Source: Atherinomorus stipes (taxonomy: Eukaryota > Chordata > Actinopteri > Atheriniformes > Atherinidae). From it: a stretch of 64,000 nt of DNA. A program made the position numbers and the translations under genes. The notes below the pieces were generated by a model, which saw only the letters and a list, made by a program, of their open reading frames with translations, made no database searches and was not told where the DNA came from. How positions within the stretch are numbered: the stretch's first letter is position 1; every line of letters starts with the position of its first letter. This document shows, one piece after another, positions 1 through 10,768 of the stretch. The DNA lies in assembly GCA_023101725.1 (NCBI GenBank), contig JALJCO010000093.1:372001-436000 (forward strand), written 5' to 3'.

Positions 1-2242
1 GCTTTGTTGTAACATTGTTTAATTGTAAAAATAAGCAGAGCTGGAACGGTTACATTGTGCGGTAAATTGGGCCTGGCCTTGTTTGTTGCCATTTAAAACC
101 AAAAGAAACAAACAAGGTAATTCCAAGGTAATTATTGCATGCCTACCATTTAGCCACATAATTACTGAGCCAGTACCAGATCACATGTGTGCATCGTAAA
201 ATAAACTGCAGCTTAGCGTGTTGCTGTACAGTAGATGCCCTCTGGTATATAAACACTGCAGAGTGAGACCAGCGCTGAAACCGTTTCTTTATCCCTGTAG
301 TTTTTCTTTGTGGTTTGTATTTTAATGTTGTGTAATCTGTCTTCATGTGTCCCACACATATTTGCTCATAGAGGTATTCAAGCATTATCTTCCTCTGACT
401 TTGAAAAGTTGACTCAGTTTTGTAAGTTCGAAAAGAAACTTCCATAGGTCACCAGATTATCAGGTTAGAATCGAGTGGGATCACACACGGCCGCATTTCC
501 CGAGAGACAATGTAAAATTTTGACTGGTGTTCAAAGCTAGAAGAAAAGAAAAGACAGAAAGAGAGAAAACGGTGGACTTGTTTTTGGCAGCCTGGCTGAT
601 CGTCACTCAGAAGTTCAGTCACTGTCAGGCAGGGAAAGCATCAGACAGATTAAAATAGTGCTGATGTGTTTCATGTGAACACGCTGTTGTTGTCAAACTA
701 TCAGAAACAGTCCCAGAAGACAGAGTGATCGACAATGTCAAGCATGATGCAGCACGGTTCTGTTATTACTCTCTGTATATGAGTCATGTTCTTCCCACAC
801 ACCCAACTGTGCGTGCACATTACAGTTATGCCTTTGCTGTATTTCAAACTTTATACTTTCTTAAAGCTCTTGCGCATCCCATGACTCCATTAATTTTAAG
901 CCCCTCTATAGCTTTACACACATCCTTTAATTGCAGACAATACCAGAACTCTTTGGCTGTTTAAAGACTTTGTTGTCCAGCTCAAACTGAGAAAATAACC
1001 TACTTGAGGGATGCAATCACTATTCAAATAAATAAATCAGTAAACCAGATAATAAAAGCCGTTCCAGCTTTGTGCTCAGTAATGACAGCACATGCAGACT
1101 CAGTGTCACTCACTGTCATGGCAGAGAAAATTAGAACCAAATTGATGCTAATGTTGACCAGATTTTCCTCCTATTTTGTCTCAGTAGTATTCCCTATCAT
1201 CCTAGTAATCTCCTGTAGTCGACTTCAGCTAAATCACATAACATCATAAGTTGGCGTGCTGCAGTAAAGCACATTTGGTAACAAATTTGAACCCCATAAG
1301 AACAAATCATTCCACATACGTACGCTGAACGAGACACGCTTTGGTTGACTGAACTTCAGCGAAACTGAATTTTACATGGGTGTACTTTATACAGGGATTT
1401 TATAAAGCTGAGGCAGGAAAAATATCTGATAGAAACAGAGACATGTGTAGGAGTTATATTCTGAGATTAACTAGTTAAATGAATAATTGTTAAGTGTTTG
1501 TGGGCCGCCCCCTCTGTAGCTCCGGGACTCCTGTTGCTGTCTCAGTATCAGACTGAGTGTGTTTGAATGTTTCTGCCTTCGTGATGAAAAGTTTATGATT
1601 AAACTTTCTATAATGTCCCCCCTGCAGTGTTACGTGACTGCCTTTTCTTCTTGCGAACTGCTGGTCGTAGATGGATATGTGCAAGAGTTGAGAGCAACGT
1701 ACTCATCAATTAATGTATCCACCAGCCAGCAAGGGTGTAACTGGAGCGCCTCAAATAAAAAGAAACTCTCTCAAGAGTGACTTACTGTTGTTTTGACATT
1801 TTAATGAATAATCTTTGTGTTTTGTGAAATTTAATGAGCTGTGAAACCATATTTTCTCTCTGATCTAATGAAAAGAGAAAAGAGGCACTCTTTTAAGGCT
1901 AAGTAGAAAAATAAGAAGCGTAGCAATATCGTATTTCTGCGTTATTTAAACTGCATGTTAATCAAAAAACCTTGTTTCACAACAACAGAGAAAATAGATA
2001 TAGCTGAGTGCATGTTGGCACAGCCTATGTCACCCACCCCTCCAGGATGGTTTGGCTTTTTCTGGCGACACATTTCAAAGAGTTTATTTGTGTTCTTAAG
2101 TGGTCATTACTTGCTTGTGATTAGATATTGCCAATCAGTGAGAGGAAAGCAGAGCGTCCTCAAGAAAAAGCTTTGGAAATAAGATCCTACAGCTGAAATC
2201 CCAGGCATGTGTTTGTGATTTATTCATTTATTGTTTTTTGCC
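1..2242. other. Upstream flank / possible 5' UTR of the zeb-like gene
   Basis: No coding exon, RNA gene or clear mobile element was recognised here. The sequence is moderately AT-rich and its ORFs are short and resemble no family I know. I looked for an exon encoding the usual ZEB start (a CKRRKQANPRR-type basic motif) and found none. The last part may be 5' UTR and promoter of the gene starting at 2243, but no TATA box or CpG-dense island stands out. Confidence 0.4.
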
Positions 2243-2294
2243 ATGGGAAAAAGTAAAGCGCCTTTGCTGGGTTGCTGCAGTCTGAGCATGGAGG
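2243..2294 (+). CDS. zeb2-like: zeb-like candidate first coding exon
   Basis: An ATG in a GCCATGG context opens 17 codons ([17 protein letters not shown]) and a phase-1 end at a strong GTAAGT donor. That phase fits the next exon exactly, giving Val at the junction. ZEB1 and ZEB2 also have a short first coding exon ending in phase 1, but theirs encodes a basic NuRD-recruiting motif (CKRRKQANPRR) that is absent here. This may be an alternative or divergent start. The canonical exon could also lie left of the window. Confidence 0.45.
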
Positions 2295-5200
2295 GTAAGT
2301 TTTGAGCATAGGCTGCTTCTCTCTGCTGCTGTACGGGCTTTTTACATTGTCACAAATCACCTAACAAGTGATTTTACTCTACATTTGCTGATATTATCAA
2401 GATGGACACCTTTTTTATGTATATATTTTTATTTTGTGTTTATCACAGCTATTTATACATTAAAAACTAAACTAAGACTAAATTTAAAAATGCCACTCAT
2501 GCTACATGTTGTGTAATTGCAGCGATTAACACTAAAATTAAAACAAGATGTGTTTTATGATTTAACATTTAATCACTGTGTATACAAACTGAAGTATTTT
2601 TTTTCTTCTTAAATAATTGCTTTCATTTGATATTCAAATTATGTGTATTTTTTAAAATCCTTATATTTCACATTAAGAAAAAGAGAAAAAAAAGGTTTTT
2701 TTTTCTTTTTTCCCTTTGTGCACTGATAATAGGAATCATGTTTATTAACAGTTAGTTTAAATTACAGTCACTCAGTTATTGATATAGTAGAAATAGTTAA
2801 ACGGCTAAAATTTGAACAGAACATTAGATAAACACATACATTTGGTATTACATATCCAAACCACATGGTATAAACACTTATGGAAAATTTTCCAAGGTAG
2901 AGCAGTCTATTAAAGGGTTAAAGAAAAACAAACAAACATACTTTTAGCAAACTGATTAGAAATGTATTTTGCTTATATCGTTTATAATTTCTTTAAAATG
3001 CACATCAGCATACAATATGAAATATCTCATGATTAGAAACACGTTGAAAAATTTCACATTGAAACAAAATTTTCCTAATTTACAAAGTGGAGAACCCTGA
3101 AATGTGAGTAAGCAATAATAATGCGTACTCTTTATGATAATCGTTTAAAAAATCTGCTTGATTTATCTGTATAGTTAACCAAAATTTTTTGAATATTTGG
3201 TTGTGTTTTTCCCCGTTAGGTTTCAGTTCCTTGTGTCTTTTATTTATTTTTTTATTTTATAATTGCGTCCTGAAGCTCACTCCTCTGAACACAATCTGAA
3301 ATTATAATGAACACATGCATTTAGAGTAATGGTTGAAGAACACAAGGTACTAAGTTATTTAAAAAGGAGAGTTAATAATATTAATTTAACATTAAAATTC
3401 AATATAACAGTTTCACCTCACACAAAAACCTAAATAAGTACTTGTAGATTTTTTGTATTATTTATTTTACATATGCATCATTGTCAAAGTCTATCTTAAT
3501 GTATTTTCTCTGTATTGCAGTGGATGCTGAACAAGTTAGTTCGCTGGGATCTGAGGAGGAGGATGAAGTGGGTTTGTGGAGCCTGGAGCCCCAGGACTGC
3601 CATGAGAGCCTGGACAAGACGAGCCTGACACCCAGCGAGGGGACGGAGGAGCCCGGCAGCCCAGCTCAGTCCACGCAGCCACACAGCCTCAGCCCTGGCA
3701 GCAGGAGCTGCTGGACCCAGGTGGACTCAGAGGCCAAGGCTGAGGAGGAGGACGCTATCTACACATCCAGCAACACAGAGGGAGATCAGGAACCACTGAG
3801 GATGTACTGTAAGTTAGAAACTAAATAAAGTGTCATGAAAATTTAAAAAACATATATTTTAACAATAGTCTCTTCATTCAATATTAATTTGATTCTTAAG
3901 TACGGAGGCCTTGCTAAGATTGTGGCCAGGCAATATGTTTGTAAAATTGAAATATATTTATGTGACTGTTGCTTTTGACTCGTCTGTATGTGTAAACAAG
4001 TTTGTGGTGTTTTTCTGATGCAAGAGACGGTCAGTCATGATGCTTCTCAGAGCCCTGTAGATACACCTTCATATCAGCTCCTTGTGAAACCATGCCTTCC
4101 CTACAAGCTGTTCCTTTTTTCACTCTTCTCTTTGAAAAGGCAGTCTTCTGAAAGCATGACAAAAGAACTCATCCCACACAATGTCACAATATTTCCATGC
4201 ATCAAAGAGGTGACGTTACGGTACTGAAATCAGCACTGCACGACGTGAGGCTTTCTCTTTTATTTAGGAGAGATCAAAGGCTCATACGGCTTGCCTACTA
4301 ACAATCACTTAGCTCCCTCGCCTTGTGTGATTTGGCCTTGCCTGATGAAGGCAAAGCTGAGTTTTTACAACACTCAACCGCACAGGCTCTTCCCTTCACC
4401 ACATAAAAACAGCTCAAAATATGCCAACATCTGCAAACATTTGAAAAATCTTCCTCAAAGTCACTGTAAGCAAAGCTGATTGGCTTGAGTTGTGATAGGA
4501 GGCGCCCTCTCTTCTTCTTGTACATCTGTGGCTTTGTCTCACCGCCTGCCTGTCACTGCTCTCAAGGGCAGGGACGAGAAAAAAAAAAAATCCTTAAATT
4601 TAGCTCCATATCTGGCCAACTGGCTCCTTGAATTTATTGTTTTATCTTTCTGCCTTTACGTAAACAATTTAGTCCCATTAGATTCAATGTCAATTTGTAG
4701 TTTATTCCCATTCTGTGAACACACACGCACACTCGCTCTCTCACATGAATAAAAGAACAAAATAGAGAATACGTTTTGTTTAAAGAACAAAACATATAGA
4801 CTTACACAAACAGCGATACTAAGAAATAATAGATGTAATACGAGTGCAGCCAAGGAACGACCACAGTGATGCTCCCACTGACAAGAAAGTGGCTAAGCCA
4901 CAACTAATAAAAACAACATATAAATCTGTATCCTCACTGCAAATTGCTTGATAACCAAAGCAAGTTCTTTTGATCAATGCGTAACATTTTCCTGTTGTCT
5001 TATGGCATACATTATCTTCAAAACATCAAAACATTATCTTCATTCTTTCAGCCTTTTTAGTCAGTTTCCATCTCAGCCAGATTTCTAAACCCAATACACA
5101 GATCAAATACTGCAGCAATACTAACATTTTGTGTAACTGCAACCAATACGACAGAGGTATGCAAGTATCAGAATTAGACTGTTTCTAAATGTCGTAGGCA

Positions 5201-7042
5201 GATCATCACTTTACCATAACCATGCCTTGTGGTTGAAAATATTTCCATTTAGAAATGTTTCACACTCTCTGTGATATTTCTTTGCAAACCAGGTAAGAAC
5301 TCAGACTCCCAGAATGCCTTAGAGAGTCTAGCCCACTACAACTTTGTGGTCCAGCTGAGGAAGGCGTCTCCCTCTGCAAGCATTTTGGACCACCTGAACC
5401 ATAATGGCAAAGCAGCAGCATACCATCCGAGCAGCAGGCACGACGAGCTGCCTCCTGCCATCTGGTCACCAGGAGCTCAGCACTGCCCACCTGAGGGAGC
5501 AGGTAAAACGTCCCTCAGCTGCCATCATACTGAAAATAGAGTTTAAAATATGGGACATCCGTGGTGTTGTTTGTTTTCAAAAAGTGGTCTGCTACAGACT
5601 GATAGTAAAAAACAGTGATAACATGTTTATCTGATTGTAAATGCAAAGGTCCTGAGAAAACAGAACACAAAACAGACTTTCCACATATCAGCTTGTTGAC
5701 AGCTGTGAGAGCTCATGAAGATCCCTCATCAAGTTCATACTCATATTTCTAATCATTCTAATAATTTGTTTGCAACATTTTATATTTAAAAAAAATCCAA
5801 TTTACGTTCAGCATTGAGTCAAATTTACAGTTGTCCTCAAAATTATTCATACTCTCCAATTAAAGATAAGACTAAATTCACGATAGTAATTCAAATAACA
5901 AGAAACTAAAGGAACTAATAATGAATAAAAATGTACAAAATTACAATTCGATGAAAGAAATGATTGCTTTTAAATTGTGGTTGAAAGAAAAACAAACAAA
6001 CAAAACTATCCCAGACACATTAGAGTACCTTTCCATGAACAGTGGATCAAAATACCTGTCGACAGGTGCGGACGTCTTTCTGAACATCAGAGAAAACACC
6101 TGAGTGCAGTGATTGCCTCAAAGTATTGCTCAACAAAATTTTTAGCTAGGAGCCCCATCATGGTTGTTTACTTGTTTTATTTTTTGTGTGTTTGTTTTTA
6201 ATATTTCTTTCAAACCACAATTCAAAATAAATGTAATGATTTTCATAGAATTTTTATTTTTTATTACTGTTGTCAATTTCAATTTGTATCACTAACAGCT
6301 AATTTTTTTTCTCCCTTTAATTGGAGGGTATGAATAATTTTGAGGACAACTGTAGTTGGTTTATTGACGAAGCAAGTGTATAATTTAACATCACTATATT
6401 ATGGAGAGTTTTTACCCAGAGAAAATGACTAATATAATGACGAAAATATTTTCAGGCAACAGAATCTTAAAGGCAGACGCTGCTAAGTTCAGTTATACTC
6501 AGTTTTCTCAGATCTGTAGCACAAGTTGTTTATTTAGCATTTAACTCTAACAATACACTGCTTGTGTGTTGAAGTAAGAGGATGTAAAAATAGTAGACAG
6601 GTTTGAACATACACAGGGCAAACTAGCTGGCCCGCAAGACCCCAGCTCTGTCAAATGGAAAAAAAAAGGACTTGTCTACTGTTTTTGCAAACTATGTACC
6701 ATGGTGGTAACCTGACATGCCGAATGGTTTGTTACACAAAAGCAACTGAGAAGTTTTCCAAGAAAGTGTTTGTAAAAAGGCCAACTGAAAATACTTAGTA
6801 GGTGAAGAGAAAAGTATGATTATGAGGTGACTAACATCACTGAAGCACTTTTAAGTCATTCATTGAATAAGATATGATATCATTGACTGTTGACACACTG
6901 AAGCTCTTCCAGATTTTTACTTGTCTAAATTTTTTCCCCTTCACTGCACCATAAGGATTGTTACTCAAGTTTACCTTTTGACTTTTAGAAAGTTCAACAA
7001 GTGGAGAATATTTTTTAAAAAAATATCAAAAGTCAGGCCAAT

Positions 7043-7097
<55 letters not shown>

Positions 7098-10000
7098 GTA
7101 TATATAAATTTTGGGTCTGTTGTGAGGATACAAAGACAGGGAATTTTATTCTGACCACTGCTGCTGACAACATTAAAAATGCACCCAAAGCTGATAAAAA
7201 GAACAGAAGAAGGACATCAAAGGGAAGAGCTGTCAGACCATTCAACAAAGGGGCAAACACTGGTATAAACTGAACTTAGTTTACCAAAACTATATTAGAA
7301 TAAGAACACGAGACTGTGATTACAGGTGCCCCATTATATACAGTGTGGCTCACTGATGTGCTGACGAACAGTCCAGTGTGTGCTCATGCATGCTTGGGTA
7401 GTTCTAAGGCCCCATAGTCATTAACAGTATAATATGGTTTATAAAATGGATGAATGGATATATTTAATGAACATGTAAAAAATTAATTAGTCTGTGTAAA
7501 ATGTCACCTCTCTCTGGACTCCAGATGCAGGCAGGAGCCAGCAGGCCTGTCCATTCTGCCACAGGATGTATCAGCGCGGAGCCTCTTTGAGGGACCATGT
7601 TAAGTACTGTCAAGAAAGGGAGGGGGGGCACATGGTCTGTCCGTTCTGTGGATACATCGCCACCCATAGGTCACAGATGGAGCGGCACCTTGCACTCCAC
7701 AGCCAAATACAGGACAAGGTGAGGTACAGACTTGAAAACTACATGTGGGAAACCTTAATAATATAAATCCTTTCTAAACTGTATTGCATTATATTTTTGT
7801 TTTACATGCTAGTTTATTGAAAGCTTGTGTTTATTTGACTGACAGTTATTCCTGTGCATACCCTGAGATTGCTCCCCTTATGTTTTGCAGCATCAAACTG
7901 ATGAAACTGTCCTGTCATTCTAGAGTGCCATTACTTTAGACCAAAACATTGAGACCAGGAAGTTCAAATGTCTGCAGTGTGGGAAGGCATTCAAGTACAA
8001 ACACCACCTCAAAGAGCATCTCCGCATCCACAGCGGTGAGACAGAATAACATGAAAACAGCTGTACTCACCCATCAATTTGCTATTGTCTCGGTTGTATC
8101 GCTAACCTTTACTTACTCTGAGAATTATATGGTCTAAAATTATAACTTTAAAAAAAGTTAACATAATTCAGCACAGGACAAGATCATTACGGAAAAAAGA
8201 TCCACGCTGAAGGAATTTCCAACTTAGTCTTCTTTGTTTTTACCAATGCCTTCTCTCTGTGTCTCATCTTTTAGGTGAGAAGCCCTATGAATGCTCCAAC
8301 TGCAAGAAACGCTTTTTCTCACTCTGGCTCCTACAGCTCCCATTTAAGCAGCAAAAAGTGCCTTAGTGGTGGAGGACATGCTGGGGGGAGCACAGGAGGT
8401 AGCGGCGGAACATTTAATGGACATAGTCAAAGCTCTTACCTGCACTCATTCCCAACATCTCCCTCTGCTGGCGGGGGTAGACCCAGTAATGATAAAGATT
8501 CTGTGCTGGCTTCACAAAACCAGGACAGTAGCAGGCCTTTGGGTCGAGTACCAGCAGATCCTCACCAGCTGACATTCCAGGACCTCAATCAGAACATCAC
8601 AAGCCCCCATGGTGTCTCAGACCTGACTAGGCTTTGGGACCCTTTGCCGGAACTCTCGCTGAGGACCAGTTTTGCCAAAGGAACAACTCTGCTGCCTTAT
8701 CTTCACTCTGGGACCAAATTTGAGCAGATGCTGCAGGAGATGCTTCACAAAGATGTAAAGAAAGATGGTGATAAAGATGAAGAGGAAAAGAGGTTTGTTC
8801 ACAATGGAGGAGGACCTGAGAAGAAGGTGTCCCCTGAAAGAAGAAGGGTAGATGTGACATCAGGTGAAGTGGAGAAAGGCGTACTTGGGGTGACATGTCG
8901 TTGGTGTTCGCAGCTTTTCCCAAACCTGGCAGTGCTCCTGCAGCACGAGCGTTACCTCTGTAAGATCAACAGAGAGGTAGTGGAGCTGCCGGAGGGGTTT
9001 CAAAAGAAAGACCTCTCCTCATCACCTTTACTCTTCCCCAGATCTGCTCAACCAGAGAGCAGCAGATCAAATGAAGTTACCAATGGACTCTCTGGAAACA
9101 AGTCACCGTCACAGAGACCCAGCTGGCACTCTGTACCACAGCAGCTTTTGGTTGCAATGCAGTCTCCCTCACCCCGCCATGAGCCCTTGTCTTCACATAT
9201 GTTCTGGTCCAGCCAGGAGAAGGGAAGCCCAAGTCACATCATACATCAATCCCCAGAGCTGTCATCACCTCGAGGCCGAAAAAGAGTTTCCTCCTCAGGA
9301 TTCAGTTCACCTGCATGCCTTGACCTCACCAGCTGTCCACCTGAAATCTCGTCGCCCCAGAGGGAACCTGGCAGTCCCTGGTCTGCACAAAACGAACCTC
9401 TGGACCTCTCCTTGCCCAAGCAGCTATCAGAGCAAAGAGGAAGGAACAGAACTCCTAATGGCATCTTGGGCAGAGTTGAGAGGAGAGCACTCGGGACACA
9501 GCAACTAGGTAGACCAAGTCCAACTTCCCATCTGTCTCTGCACCAGCACCCAGTCTTTAGCGGGGCCGGAGCGGCTGTGTTTCCAACCTCTTTGTATAAC
9601 GGGTTCCCCATCTTCAATCAGTCCAGTGTTGGATTTCCAATGCATGATGGCATATCACCAACTCCATTCAGCCAAGCTGCCAGCAGCCCGGGATTTCTTT
9701 CTCCTGTAGCTTACATGATGGAAGCAGATGCAGAGGCTGCACTGAAAAAGATCTATCAGGACAGACAAGGTCTAATGGTGAGCAAGCCTCTCATTCAAGG
9801 TTTAAAAATGGAGCACAAACTAAATGATCACGTTAAGCTTCAGAATGCTTCACAGCTTTCACACAAATTATCTCCACTTTAAAATGCATTAAAAGTATGT
9901 TAAACTGATGTAGGAACTTATATATGAGATTTTGTTTGCTGTTGCAGCTAACACTGTTTGTCCTGCAGGGTGAGGTGTTAAATCGCAGCTCTCTGGACTA

Positions 10001-10724
10001 TCTGTCTCTAATTGACGACGGCTTCGAGGTGGAAGGAGGGCCAGCAAGGAAGAGGCTGAGGAAGACAGATGAGGGACTTTACGCTTGTGACATCTGCGAA
10101 AAAACCTTCCAGAAGAGCAGCTCTCTGCTCCGACACAAATATGAGCACACAGGTTTGGAACTCATTCAGTCTGCAGTTATATATAGTGAATATGGGTAAC
10201 CTGGGACACTTTCTGAAAATGTAACCTCAGCGTAATTTCTGATGATGGACCAAACATCTTAGCCCATCATATGATACCATTCTAAATAGTTTAAGTTCTC
10301 TACTATACTATGTAGAAGAAATAAAGAAATATTAAACACTGCATGAATGACCCTTCACCAAAGACACACTGAACCCAAACCAGGCACGATTGGTAAAGGG
10401 GGACACCATATATTGACAAACTGGAACACTGGCAACACATTCCATTTTAATGTAAACACAATAATAAAAACAACAACAATTTACTCCTGATGAACATAAA
10501 TATTAATAAGAACTTTCATGGACGTAAGAAGAAAGGGACAAAAAGACATGAATTCATTCCCTGAAGAAATTGAACAAATAGTCGGCTATAATTCAGAAAC
10601 TAAATACCACTTCAAAATAGCCTATTTTTGGGCAATAAAAGAACAACAAACAAAGGCGGGGGGGGGGGGGAAAAGGAAAAAGGGGGGGAAAAAAAAAAAA
10701 AGGGAAAAGAAAAAAAAGAAAGGG

Positions 10725-10768
<44 letters not shown>

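Larger units (their letters stand above)
5503..7524 (+). other. zeb-like intron 3
   Basis: The intron contains a Tc1-type MITE (5828-6352) and a TA microsatellite (7046-7106). The rest shows nothing recognisable. Confidence 0.5.

Noticed and set aside
6921..7154. Ile-Tyr repeat frames across 7046-7106, and similar ones at 27000 and 28100
   Set aside because: Translations of TA microsatellites.
8313..8319. Programmed ribosomal frameshifting at the T run
   Set aside because: The downstream frame needs a +1 shift. The common -1 slippery heptamer does not fit, the run has only five T, and no precedent in ZEB genes is known to me.
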